From positions 281,499,242-281,563,241 of the forward strand of contig OY294067.1 in NCBI GenBank assembly GCA_958510875.1: DNA of 64,000 bases, written 5' to 3'. This document shows positions 44,036 to 55,636 of this stretch, piece after piece. The notes under the pieces were generated by a model that did no database searches, was not told the origin of the DNA, and saw nothing but the letters and a program-made list of their open reading frames with translations. The first letter of the stretch is position 1, and the number at the start of each line of letters is the position of its first letter. Both the position numbers and the translations under genes were made by a program. This stretch comes from Endomychus coccineus (Eukaryota > Arthropoda > Insecta > Coleoptera > Endomychidae).

Positions 44036-46380
44036 TTTAATACTCAATTTCTAATACGATAAATGAATAAAACATATCCTAGTATTTTTTTATTGATAAT
44101 ATAGGTATTTAACATTAACATCTTCTGTAATATGTTTATTTCGTCTTACAGATTTTTTTGAAATAAAACAATTATATCTGGTCCAGAAGGTCGTAGATGA
44201 AACAAAAATGTCAGAAATCGATTTCCGCCAAAGACATTTCCCTAAAATGAAAATTGTAAAACTTATCTGAAAAAAACATGTTCAAAAAAGGTGCAATTTT
44301 TTCAGTCATTTTTTTATCCTTAAAATTCGGAAAATCACTACATTTCTTCGATAACATTATAGCACAGCCCTTCAGGAAAGAAATAAGCTCAGAATTGTTA
44401 ATCTAGGACGATTCGCTGAGAAGATCTAGCCAATTTATGAGAGCTCCTTTTTTTCGAAAAATCGATACATTGAATTGAAAAAAAATCACTTTTTACTGAT
44501 TTCGAAATTATTTATCATCATGTCATTGAATTAATTTTGAAAATATTTATCATGTGTTTTATTAATCGATTTATGCATTACCAAATTTGCCGTACTCACT
44601 TTTAATATCTTCCTTCAACCACCAATTCAAATCGAACAAATTTTCAGATTATTTGTTATCATGTTTTGTTTCATTTGATAATTTGCTTTATTAAATTGTA
44701 TTAAGTTAGTTTTACCAATGTTGTTTCTTTCAAATTACAATTAACTTATCTCATACAAGAATCCTCAGGGATACGCCATGCCTCTCGCGTCCAAACCAAT
44801 ATTCACTTTAAAAACAATCAGCTCTACCAAAAAACTGGCGCGTTGCAATATTATCGGGCTCACCGAAAGGCAACTTTGCCCTATTTTAACTATCTTCGTA
44901 TGTCTTATAGTTTCCGAGATCCCAATGATGAGATTCGAATTTGAAACACGCGGTAGAGAAGATCGAATGTAAACCGATTTTGAAATGTTTAACGAGGCAA
45001 TAAAGTCTACGAAGCGGTGTGTGGCATTCGCACAACATCGTGTATAGCACTTTATGAAGGAATTTATTTCATCCTGATTTATTTCATTAGTTTAGTGAAT
45101 TTTTTAGATGTTACGACCAGTTAAGCTAATGAAAAAAGTTTCAATCCCAATTAAGTTTTCCATACTAGCGTTAATTTCAAACTTTTCCATTTTATTTCAT
45201 CATATACCAACTAAAGTAAAAAGTGCATGAAAGGGTTCAGAGCTTTCGAAGAAAATCAGTCATTCTTACAAACTGAAAGGTGCAGCATACCTATTTTATT
45301 GGACAAGTTTCTAGCAAAAACTTTTATGTTACTGTCGATGACAAAAGCCGCATAAGGGTAAAAACCTTTTATCATTTTCGTGAAAGAGATAAATCTGATG
45401 TCTCATAAGATGAAACGACAAACACATCGCAGCTAATGCAGTTGTTTAGAATAGGATTTGACATTCGTAAATCCGCTTTTTTTATATACGAATACAAGAT
45501 CGCGGTAGGCCTACGTTACGGACTCAAGTTTCTCAGCTCTTTAATATTATTTCGTTTGGTAGGGACAACATTTACATCTTGCAAATGCCGGACGACAGCT
45601 TGAATTGTTCCATCTCCTTGTACAATTCTTCCAACCTTGATATAAAAGTTGTACCTCTAGAAATAAATTTATTAAACGAGAGGAAAGTTCTACAAAATAA
45701 AATTGCTGACTTGAGACCAATAAATTCGCTTTGGTGGTGATAATGTACAAATTCACACTTGCCAGTTGAAAATTTGATTTGGATAGAGCGGAAACTTTCG
45801 ACAATAAATTTTAGAATGGAAGAAAGTAATTCTCTCCACTTAATATCGACAAAATCTCCCAAGAAATGATATATCCTCTCTCTTATATTCTGTTAAACTG
45901 CAAGGAATGCCGTTTCCTTTTGTAGAGTAATATAAGCGCGGACAAAGGCTGAATAACTTTGTGATTAGGTAGGGGAGCAACACTTTTTCGAATATGTTTC
46001 CTCTATGCAACACTTCAACCCCTTTTACGTTTGTTGTTTCGATACATACCTTCGGTTCTATTCTTCTGAAAGACGAATTTCTATCAAATTAGCGAAAATG
46101 AAATCTTCGATAAGTTTAACATGCGGAAAAACAAATCTAAACTCCGATACAAAATTTAAAGTAAATCTCAGGAAGGGGCAAGTGTATGATATAAATTATA
46201 CGAAACTCGCTATTTTGGCGGACAACTTATTAGTTTTGGTTAATTCTGCGAAATCCAGAGTTTTACTTATACAAGTATATCCAATGATAGTAGTGTGTTG
46301 TGAACAAACTGTAAATTGAACAATGAATAATGTTTTGTACATTAGAACAATAACCAACAAGTTTGGTTAGCTGTGCAGCT
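44036..46380. other. No supported feature
   Basis: Open frames at 44778-44972 (plus), 45547-45862 (minus) and 46005-46319 (plus, 104 codons) were read, and no family was recognised. The 45.6-kb and 46.0-kb frames look more coding-like than their surroundings but carry no domain signature. Confidence 0.3.
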
Positions 46381-46381
46381 A

Positions 46382-46545
46382 GTGACATCATCAATTAGAC
46401 GAATAGCTCTCTTCTGTATAGAAACCAAGAGTTTCGGCGTATGTTTGGAAGCCAAACATGACAGGTTGAACATGTGCTTTCTAGATTATGAGGAGGGATG
46501 TAAACTAGCTCCTGGCACGGAATAGAAAACCAAGTTTTGATGTAA
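46382..46545 (-). mobile_element. Short jockey-type LINE fragment
   Basis: On the minus strand this matches 2295-2475: caaaacttggttttctattc, the following aagcacat and caaacatacgccgaaac words, then gacgatgtc-like sequence. It is a 160-bp piece of the same LINE in the opposite direction. Confidence 0.75.
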
Positions 46546-46930
46546 ACTGTGATTTTCTTCTTCTTTAAGAAATCAAGTGTGCAAAATTTTATCAAGCTCA
46601 ATACTTATCTGGTTCAAGCAGTGGGGAAGAGGGATGATGTAGTTCTTCGGAAATCTTTACAATGAGATTTCCGAAGAACTCTTTCTCTTGTTTTGAAGAT
46701 CGAGTTTGCAAAATTTTCTTGTCTGCTTCGAGGGGTGAAAAATAGAGTTTAGGTAGTCTTTTTCGAAATCTCATGTAGAGATCTGTACTTACCTGCCGAG
46801 CGGTGAGGAATTGAGATGGGGTAGTTTTTAAGAGATCTCATGCAGGTAGTGGTTTTCCTCTCGTTTTAGAGTTCAAGTGTGCAACATTTCATCAGGATCG
46901 GATCTTGTCTGTTTGAAGGGGTGGGAAAGG
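46546..46930. repeat. Tandem repeat, about 130-bp unit, with a 15-bp inverted repeat
   Basis: Three degenerate units share tcaagtgtgcaa, ttcatcagg/ttatcaagc, gtggggaag, and gtagtt. Inside the first, gttcttcggaaatct (46644) is followed after 8 bases by its complement (to 46681). Confidence 0.65.
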
Positions 46931-46969
46931 TGCTTGGGCTAGTTAATTCGTTCCTGATTATTCATCCTA

Positions 46970-48140
46970 TCATACCATGGTGTCTTCACTTTCATCTGGA
47001 AGACAGATACGTCCAACCAATTCCAAAAATAGGAAAAGACCCTTCTTAATAATTATAGACCCATTGGACTATTATCTGTGATCTCCACCAAACCCTTCTT
47101 GGGTAACTTCCGTCATATGGTTTACCGCCTCAACTTAGGAGCTTACTATCGAGTTTTCTCTCAGATAGAAAACTCCTTGTGGTGGTTGACGGAGTATCTT
47201 CCGATATGATGGCCATCAAAGCTGTGGTTCCACAGGTATCTGTATTGGCACCAACATTGTTTCTGTTCCCTATCAACGATCTGCTGGAAGGAACCACCTG
47301 TCCCGTCCACAGCTTTGCAGATGATGGTATACTTCATACCGCTTTCTCATTAGGAGCCCATATACCATCCAATGAAACCATAGGAGCGAGTCAGAGACAT
47401 GTTGGTGCAATTAATAGAGATCAGGCAATGACCTAATCTAGTACAGTTTAATGCAGCAAAAACTCAAGCTTGCGTCTTCTCCAGTAAGATGGGCCCGACA
47501 ATCCATAATATGATGATGTCAGGTACAACTATTGCTATGAGGTTTTCTATATCCACGATGGGGATAACCATCAACAGCACCGTCACATGGGATGATCAGG
47601 AGGTCCATTGCCAAAACATTTTCACAAAAACTTGGTTTCCTATCCCTTGCCAAGAGCTACTTTACATCCCAACAGCTCCTCATAATCTTCAAGCAGAGAT
47701 TCGACCTGTCCTGGAGTACTGTTCAATATTGCAGGTGCGGCTTTCAAATATATGCTGAAGCTCTTAGATTATATCCAAAAGAGAGTGTAATAATGCATCA
47801 CTTACGAGTTCATTAACCTCTCTAGAACATCATAGAAAGGTGGCCGATATCTCCCTTTTCTATACATATTTCCATGGTCGCTGACCATAAGAAATTTCGT
47901 ATGTTGTTTCACAAATAGAAATTCCAGATAGGCCTCCCTTCATTGTCAGGCTCCGAGACCTGCCGAACTTCTTTCTACCAGACTTAATTTTTTCATCGAA
48001 CATCGAAGTTGTGAAACTCTTTGCCTAGTGAGATCTTTCCCTAGGCCTATAACCTCCAAACCTTCATGGAAAAGTTGAATGCCTTTCTCCTCCCCCAACA
48101 TTCCACCGCAGGTTTCCCTCTCGTGTAGTGAGAGAAAAAA
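46970..48140 (+). mobile_element. jockey-type LINE, RT region, 5'-truncated
   Basis: Broken plus-strand frames show SNQFQK-like text for the VQPIPK block, NNYRPIGLLSVISTK, LLVVVDGVSSDMMAIKA, VPQVSVLAPTLFLFPINDLL (usually GVPQGS) and VHSFADDGILH with the catalytic ADD. The part shared with 2.1 kb follows (LGFLSLAKSYFTSQQLL). The RT fingers are internally deleted between about 47120 and 47170. It ends in an A-run at about 48140. It is non-functional. Confidence 0.85.
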
Positions 48141-48182
48141 AAATTATTATTTTCAAACTAGAGATATAATTGTGAATAACAC

Positions 48183-49267
48183 TACGAGGACACGGTGAAA
48201 AGTTCCTGAAAAATATATGGCGCCATAATCAAAAATCCCATATAACATTTGTGATGTACCATCTTTAGCTAGAACGCATTGAAATTTTCAGACTGATATG
48301 TCATTCAGTTCTGTTTTGACACCCATCGAAAGCATACGCAAGCCAAAGTATCGCCTGTTAAACATTCTGGGGACTCTTCATCATCGATTCACAAGTTGCT
48401 TACTGATTTTCGTTGTGGTATTATGACCACAAAGGACGCAGAAAGTTCTGGTCGTCCAATTTAGGTTGCAACACCAGAAATCGATAAAATTCATGGTATG
48501 ATATTAGAAGATGGGCTTAAAGTGCACGAGATTGCTGAGGCTATGGGCATCTTAATCGAACGGGTACTGAAAACAAACTTTCGAATATGAGAAAGCTGTC
48601 TGCCAGATGGGTGCCGGATTTGGTCTCTATTGACAACAAGCGCGACAGTATGACAACTTCAAAGGAGTGTTTGGCGATGCTCAAGCTAAAAAAAAAGGAC
48701 TTTTTGCGCCGTTTCATGACCGTGGACGAAACATGGATCCATCACAACACACCAGAGACCAAATAACAGTCAAAACAATGGACTTGTCCTGGCGAATCGA
48801 AGTCGAAAAAGGTCGAAGTGGGTTTATCGGCCAACAAAGTCATGGCGACAGTTTTTTGGGATGCACACGGTATCTGCAATCTGCAATTGGCAAATAAAAA
48901 AAGTGCTCTTCCACCAGGACAACGCACCAGCGCTCAGGTTTGCAATCTCAATGGCAAAATTGCATGAATTGCGCTATGAATTGGTTCGTCATCCACCATA
49001 TTCTCCAGATTCGACCCCTGCGAATTTTATCTGTTTCCAAACTTGAAGAAATGGCTCGGCGGAAAGAGTTTTGGCCCCAACGATGAGGTCATCGCTGAAA
49101 CAAATGCCTATTTTGAAAGATTGCCGAAATCATATTATTTGGAAGGGATTGAAATATTGACAAAACGTAGGACGTAGTGTATCGGGTTACAAGGAGATTA
49201 TGTTGAGGAATAAAATAAGGTTTGACCTAATAAATATTGTTTTATTCTTCAGGGACTTGACCTCGTA
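48183..49267 (+). mobile_element. Nearly full-length mariner (irritans/mellifera-like), dead
   Basis: TA at 48183 and at 49266, with inverted ends: cgaggacacggtgaaaag at the left and cgaggtcaagtccctgaa read from the right. The body is 1081 bp. Its transposase gene is broken. The left end is shared with the copies at 19649, 54208 and 63521. Confidence 0.92.
48330..49180 (+). pseudogene. mariner transposase, multiple lesions, third catalytic Asp lost
   Basis: Pieces in different frames are recognisable: LTDFRCG and GSGRPIEV-like DNA-binding region (48410-48490), KLSARWVP (about 48590), VDETWIHHNTPETK (about 48720-48770, first Asp), VLFHQDNAPALRFAI (second Asp), and LRYELVRHPPYSPDSTPANF. In DD34D mariners the position 35 after the second Asp is Asp (PSD/PCD); here it is Asn. 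Frameshifts occur near 48480, 48660, 48880 and 49030. The C-terminus fades by 49180. Confidence 0.85.
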
Positions 49268-50620
49268 AATAATATGAATTTCGGCATTCACTAAGTGCAA
49301 ATTCATTCAAACTGAGTGATAAGATGATGAAAAGTGTTGATGTTGATTGATTATTAGTTCGTAGGAATATCTCTAAGCTTCTGAAAACAAAATTGGAAGC
49401 AGTTCGAATTTTAACTTCGATAAAGATTTAAACTATTGTTTGATTTTCTGATTTCAAGACGAAGGATTTGTGATGGCAGGATATTCACTAATTCGATAAA
49501 AATTTGAAGGACAATGAAGTTACCGGTTTTTGATTTATTACCTGTTTTAATACCCTCCGACAGCATGGTCAATAATTTAGTACGTACCTACAATAAATTT
49601 AGAGCCTAAGGCTCTATCTATATCATTGATCACATTGGACTGACGTTTGAGTAATATATATTGTTACAAAAAGTATGATCGAAATGGTCCTGAAATATCT
49701 GTTCGGGTAACCCACATGAAAAATGGTACAATCAATAATTCTGGAACACTGTATAATATGAAAGTGAAGAGAATGAGATATTATGGCGTTGCATAACTAG
49801 CTTCCCATCTCCGATATGATAGAAAACTATTACATAGCAACGCAAATAGAACAAGTACAAATATCATTATGAAATATGAAATAGGAGATATTAATCATGT
49901 CGATTAAAACAAATGGGATAATATGTAATAAATTACGTAATAAAATAATCCCTGATTTATCACATCACTGACAGTGTCAAAGATTTATTGGATTTCATTC
50001 ACATTTGCTAAATAATCTCGTCTATCAAGTGAAATTATTCCGCAGAGTGCATGAGTTATTAATTATGTAAGTTACATTATCAGTAATTTGCAATTGAATG
50101 AGTATGAATCAATGATCCGTTTTGGCTGATACGTGGCGATTAATAATAATAATAAAAAATACGGGCAGTCACCGATCACTGCTGACAGAAGTGAAAACTG
50201 ACATTATGAAGTAACCAATTTATTTTGAGAATTTCATCCAAATCCAACTTCTACCTGACGAAATTTTGATGCTCAGTATTATAACAACCAACGAAGACAT
50301 CCGATGCCACAGATCCTATTGTCTACGGAGTTTAGTATGGAGTTGTGGTACTCGTTGTAGCATCCGAAATTACAATTTTATTATTTTTAAATGAAAATTA
50401 ATATAATTAGTTTTTCTTTAGTTTTCACAACTGTCTGCATTTCAATTAACAATTATATACATTTTTATATTTAATAATAAAAACATATAATGGGCGGTAC
50501 AATCCCTGTAAAGAGTATGAATGTAACCCGATAGTCATTATAATAAATAAACATTATTTTATTCTCAAAACATATTATTTATTGATATTTACATCGATGT
50601 CAATGAAAGTGATGTTAAAC
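49268..50620. other. No feature recognised
   Basis: AT-rich sequence with no conserved frame or repeat end. Confidence 0.35.
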
Positions 50621-50623
50621 AGC

Positions 50624-50687
50624 ATTGGTCCGAATTGAAGATGTCTACGGATGGTGGTAAAAGAAAACATCTTCAATTCGGACCAAT
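50624..50687. repeat. Perfect 21-bp inverted repeat, 22-base spacer
   Basis: Arms 50624-50644 and 50667-50687 (starting attggtccgaattgaag) are exact complements. They would form a 64-nt hairpin on either strand. No flanking target duplication is evident. Confidence 0.9.
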
Positions 50688-50689
50688 GA

Positions 50690-51179
50690 ACAAATAATTT
50701 AAAAAGAAACGCAAAATGTAAACATATAAACATTTCCGTCAAATGTCAGTATGATCGTAAATGACACCACAAATAATTATTTAAAATAAAATTTTGTACT
50801 TCTACTTCAAACAATGAAAATAATAAACTAGATATAACACAACGTCATCAATGTGTAGTACACATGCAACAGTTCTCACTTATACACATCACTAATGTTA
50901 TAATATTCTTATGACAAGAATTATATTCACAATATTTAAAACCTCGCACGTAGATACGATACTAAGTACATAATGTACAATTAATAAATTCAATAAAAAT
51001 ATAACTTTCGTCTGCACGAGGACTGAGGATTGAGTAAATGAATAACGTCGAGTATCCGACTCAGATATGCACACGTGAGTGTGTAGAGAGACTGCCTGAC
51101 CCGAGTAGTTGCGCACGCGGCAGTATACATAACGGACTCATGGTTTTACCCCCATCTGGAATAGCTCAACGCGCCTAAA
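50690..51179. other. No feature recognised
   Basis: AT-rich; a 72-codon minus frame at 50898 has no signature. Confidence 0.3.
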
Positions 51180-52340
51180 GAAGTTTTCACTTCAATAAAT
51201 CGCCTTTATTGGTGAAGGTACAAAATAGGCGCAGCTCAGCCAAAGGCTACTCTTACATTTAACCTAAGATGTACAGATAAAGTCGGCTAAAGTGATAAAT
51301 GGGACGAAAGAGAAGATGTATAAGCGTATAAAATAATGTGAGAAGGAAAGTAAAGGCTAAATACCATTCAAGAAAAGGCATTCAAGTTCAAGTTAGTATT
51401 CAGCAAGTGTTTTTCCAGAATGATTCTTGTTTTTGTTTTCGAAATTTGCATACAATTGATTAACAGTGAGTTGAGAATTTGACGGAGAAATAAGTGAACG
51501 ACGTCTGAAATTGACGTTTTATGACGAGGAACATAAAATTTGTTTTTTGATCTTACATCTAATGAATGTAGCATAGACGTAGGAAACAGTTTATCGTAAG
51601 AGGACGTAGGAGTTTTAGAGCTTAATACTTTGTACAAAAAGTTGCAAAGATTGTAATTATTCATTGTCAACCTGTTCAGTTCAATGATTTGCTAGAGACA
51701 TGATCGTATTTTCTTAAAGAGTAGACGAATCTACAACAGAAGTTCTGTACCTTCTGTTTCCGATTTGGATCAAATTTACTCAAAAGATTGCTGTACACAA
51801 TATCACCATAGTTAAACCGTGATTATTTATGGAATTCACAACAGGTAGAATGGTGTCATCAATTTTAATTGTGAAGTTTTGTGAGACAAAAGCCCTATTC
51901 TTTTTATTACCGAAAAACATCAAGGGACATTTATTTTTATTCAATTTTAAGTTTTGTTGCGCAGCTAAATTAGTAATGGTTTGTAGGTCGAAATTGATAA
52001 GATTTTGAATAGTCCATAGTTGTGGATGTTTAGGTTGTTTTATAATTGTGTATCATCTGCATAAGCCTGAACTTAAGCGTACTGTATAGAGGTCAAGACA
52101 TCACTGGTGTAGAGTATGGAGAGTAATGGTCCTAAGATCGATCCTTGAGGCACACCAGAAGTAACATTTAGTATTGACGACATTTCATTATTATAACATA
52201 CTGATTGACAGCGATTCGAGAGATATGAAAGAACTAGAATGACTACCTCATCCGAGAATCCATAATATTTCAACTTTAAACATAATAATGTGTGATTAAT
52301 AGTATCAAATGCCGTTGAAAAGTCGAAGGACACTAGTGCT
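51180..52340 (-). mobile_element. Second LINE family (CR1/L2-like RT), 5'-truncated
   Basis: On the minus strand the RT motifs appear in order. MSFDFSTAFDTINHTLL with the first Asp, YGFSDEVVILVLSYLSNR and SGVPQGSILGPLL lie at 52073-52333. AYADDTQLY with the catalytic ADD follows at about 52030-52060. A C-terminal part (YKVLSSKTPTSSYDKLF, DVVHLFLRQILNSLL) lies at 51368-51670. Stops and frameshifts separate them. The sequence differs from the jockey-type LINE above (AFDTINH rather than AFDKVWH). Confidence 0.85.
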
Positions 52341-52432
52341 GTCAGCTATCAGAGTAAAATAAAATGTCTGATACAAACACAAATAAGTATTTTAATGATA
52401 TAATGACGCAATAATAGTGAACAAATTAATAT

Positions 52433-53645
52433 ACAGGATGTTCCATCTCAGACGAGCCACCCCGTATATTTCTTATCCCATAGTGAGTGGAAAAATCTCC
52501 CGAAACACGACGAATGATTTTGTTTGAGGCACATCTTTTGACGTACATTTGAGGCTTGAACGAGCAACTCCCTAATAGGGGGCGCTTCAACCCCTCAAAA
52601 TTGACTAGGGGAGAGGGGTTGAGTGATACGTCATTTGGAAGGACTTGGAAGCCTCTTTACAACGGTCTATGAAAAACGTAAATTTGATGAACCGTTTTCG
52701 CCAAAAATTAATTGTGTTGCTCGAATGCGCCACCTTGAATATTTTGGTTATTTGTACAATGTACAAGCTCATTTTTAGTAAGCCTTTTTTACAAACTTAA
52801 ACGATCTTAAAAAAATCACATTCGTAAAAAAATTGAATTGTGTTGTCATGCTTACAATGAAAAAAATTAAATCTGCGTGTTTAAATCAAATGTTCAAATT
52901 GTCCTCCATTGATTTCCATACAATAATACTATCTTGACTGAAAACCGTCTCTAACATGGTTCAGCATAATTGGAGTTATTTGACGACACTCATTTACAAT
53001 TCGTTGGCGTAGTTCGTCCAAATTTTCAGGCTGAGTCACAAAAATCTTGGTCTTAAGATGTCCCCACAAGAAGAAGTCCAGAGGGTTCAGGTCAGGAGAT
53101 CGGGCAGGCCACTCCATAGGACCTCTTCTTCCAATCCAACAACCGGGGTATTGCAAATTGAGGTATTGGCGAACAGGTGCGGCGTAGTGAGGAGGAGCTC
53201 CGTCTTGTTGGAAATGCAATTGTTGTTCAAGTAGTAGAGGATTGTTTTCTAATTGTTCAGTTATTAACGGATCAATCTCATTTCCCAACATTTCAAGATA
53301 AATTTCGCCATTTAAATTACCAGGAATAAACAGAGGTCCAATTAGGTGTTCTCCCAAAATTCCTACCCAAACGTTTAGCTTTTCCCGATGTTGAGTGTGA
53401 GCTTCTCGAAATACATGAGGATTTGTATCGCTCCAAATTCTACAGTTATGCCAAAACACCTTCTAAGAACAAAAAATGAAGGCAACATAAGGAAATGTTT
53501 TGCTGTTTTTTTATTTATTAGTTTGAGAGAATGTATTATTGTATGGAAGACAATGGAGGACAATTTGAACATTTGTTTTAAACACGCAGATTTAATTTTT
53601 TTCATTGTAAGCATGACAACACAATTCAATTTTTTTACGAATGTT
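52433..53645 (-). mobile_element. DD41D mariner-type element, rearranged
   Basis: The left end tacaggatgttccatctcag (52434) looks like a terminal repeat of a mariner-type element. The transposase reads on the minus strand. The expected right end is absent. Instead, 53530-53645 is an inverted copy of 52815-52925, the transposase 3' flank. Confidence 0.75.
52929..53459 (-). pseudogene. DD41D mariner-type transposase, C-terminal half
   Basis: A clean 176-codon frame covers the catalytic half: WSDTNPHVFREAHTQHREK, LNVWVGILGEHLIGPLFIPG, LHFQQDGAPPHYAAPVRQYL, then MEWPARSPDLNPLDFFLWGH. The second and third catalytic Asp (QQD and PLD) are 41 residues apart, the spacing seen in the 32.2-kb element, though the sequences differ clearly. 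The N-terminal helix-turn-helix half and the first Asp block are missing because of the rearrangement at about 53460. The ATG at 53459 is internal to the original protein. The frame itself has not decayed, so the loss seems recent. Confidence 0.85.
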
Positions 53646-53649
53646 ATTT

Positions 53650-54207
53650 AGTTAAATATCTCTACGCGTATTGAACAATTATTTTCAAATTTTGGGATTG
53701 AATTTTCATTTAGAATTATAAAATGAATAATATGAATCACCTTTCCGATTTGTAGATCAAATAATTATTGTACATTACTATAGCAGCTTATTTCATTTTT
53801 AAAACGAAGTGAGCCTTACAGATAAATACAAGCTATGTTGATATTGTAACTTGGAATGACTTTTCCGTAAGTTTGTAATTTTATAGCTAGATGGTGTGTA
53901 GCAGAAAACACACTGCTTGAGAAATGGGATTAATAGTTTAGGTGTCAGTATTTTCATTTGCTCTCTAAATCAGCTCTTCCAAGCGTTCCTTCCGTGACAG
54001 TTTTCAAATTAAATTTTGATATGTTTGTTCAATTATGAGATCTAACCGTATTGGAATTGATTCGTGAAAACCAATATATCTTCAACGCATCTTACATGTA
54101 GTTTCTACAGGGTGCTAACAAAACTTAACTCGATTGTATAATTTATGACAAAAAACTCATCCCTTATTACTTCCCTCACTTTGCATATAAGTATACGGGA
54201 AGTATTA
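53650..54207. other. No feature recognised apart from a small palindrome
   Basis: Around 54165-54205 acttccctcact and cgggaagtat face each other, as in the similar palindrome at 29856-29884. The rest is AT-rich. Confidence 0.35.
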
Positions 54208-55022
54208 TACGAGGGCAAGGTGAAAAGTCCCTGAAAAATAAAACAGATGGCGCCACAATCGAAAATCCCATGTGACATTTGTGATGTACCATCTTTAACT
54301 AGAATTAAAATTTTCAGCCTGATATGTAATTCGTTCTGCTTTGACACCCACTGAAAGCAAGCAGCCTTAAAGATTTTTGTAAACATGGAAAAAAGTCTTG
54401 TTTAAACATTTCTTGCGTGGAAAAAACATTACGCAAACTAAAGCATTGCTTTACTGCTTAGGGGACAGGTAGCTCAGTGGTAGAAGCATCGATCGTCTAA
54501 TCACTGTGGCTGCCGGTCGCGGGTTCGAGTCCAGCGACTACGGAATTTTTCCGATGGCCCGAGATAGTGGTGCGATAAGATACAATGGGCTGTCAAGCCC
54601 AAGTGTCATCGTGACTGCCCTGGTTGCAGGAACGAGCCTACCACACGAGGTGGAGTTTACTGGGAATATCTGAGGTGATAAATTTCGGGACTCAGGGACT
54701 CCCACACTACCTTATGGGATGTTACAGGACCATAAGGTGCCCATAAAGGGTTTCAACCACCTCGCACCCAAAAAAAAAATAAAGCATTGCTTGTTAAACA
54801 TTATGGGAACTCCTCACCATCGATTGAACCGATTCACAAGTGGCTTACTGATTTTCGTTGTGGTTGTATTACCATAAAGAACGTCGAAGGTTCTGGTCGT
54901 CCGATTGAGGTTGCAACGCCAGAAATCGTCGATAAAATCCATGGTATGATTTTGGACGATCGACGAGTTGAAGTGCACGAGATTACTGAGGTCATCTCAA
55001 CCGAACGGGTACGGAACGTATA
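54208..55022 (+). mobile_element. mariner 5' half with nested SINE
   Basis: From the TA at 54208, the left end cgagggcaaggtgaaaag and 5' region match the mariner at 48183. After the SINE (54461-54780) the reading resumes with HYGNSSPSIEPIHKWLTDFR, then GSGRPIEVATPEIVDKIH and VHEITEVISTERV. This is the N-terminal DNA-binding half of the transposase. Homology stops at about 55022; the catalytic half is missing. Confidence 0.85.
54461..54780 (+). mobile_element. tRNA-derived SINE, copy 3, nested in mariner
   Basis: The longest copy: A box (tagctcagtggtaga), B box (gggttcgagtcc), full body and an A-rich tail. The 12-base duplication aaagcattgctt occurs at 54440-54451 and 54781-54792, and joining across it restores the mariner sequence. 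Nine extra bases (tactgctta) sit between the left duplication and the tRNA-like start. Confidence 0.93.
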
Positions 55023-55406
55023 GTCAAAATATACAATTTTTTTAACATTTACTAGTTGAAATCAAAATCAACTCCTAGTTGAAGTATTCATCACAGAGAT
55101 CTTTATGGTATTGATACCCGCGTATTTGCGTTTTTCATGTCATTTCGAGTAGTGATTCGTGTAAATCAGAGACTCACTTTATTTATAATCTATTTTTTTA
55201 AATTTGTTTTGATTTAATATTACCTATTCTTGCTTGCGAATATTCAATATTAATGTTATTATTATAAAGTAACAATTATTTGTTTATTGGGATTCCTACA
55301 TTAATAAATGCATTTACTTAGTTTATGACTCTCACAGTATAGTCGATTTAGAGACATTCAAGTTCTTGTATGTTTACAAGAAAGGTTTTCCAAACATCAA
55401 GTATAA
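55023..55406. other. No feature recognised
   Basis: AT-rich stretch between the mariner half and the Harbinger element. Confidence 0.3.
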
Positions 55407-55636
55407 AAAGCCTAGTCCGCACGAAAAAATATTGTAAAAAACAATGTTAGTAACAAAAAAGTTACTGATAATATTTTTCAACAAATTTCCAAATTTGGTA
55501 TACACACAAAAACATTGTTGCGAAATTTGTCACTAACAAATCTAGCTGTATTGTTTTCTTGCACCTGTGCAAATACTCTAACGTCCAGACCGATTTCGAC
55601 AGTCGATAGAAATGTATAGCAGAAAATGAAAAATAT

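Noticed and set aside
44778..44972. Frame after a possible acceptor (cctcag) as the next hig-like exon
   Set aside because: In the required phase a stop appears early, and the peptide has no Ig or CCP features.
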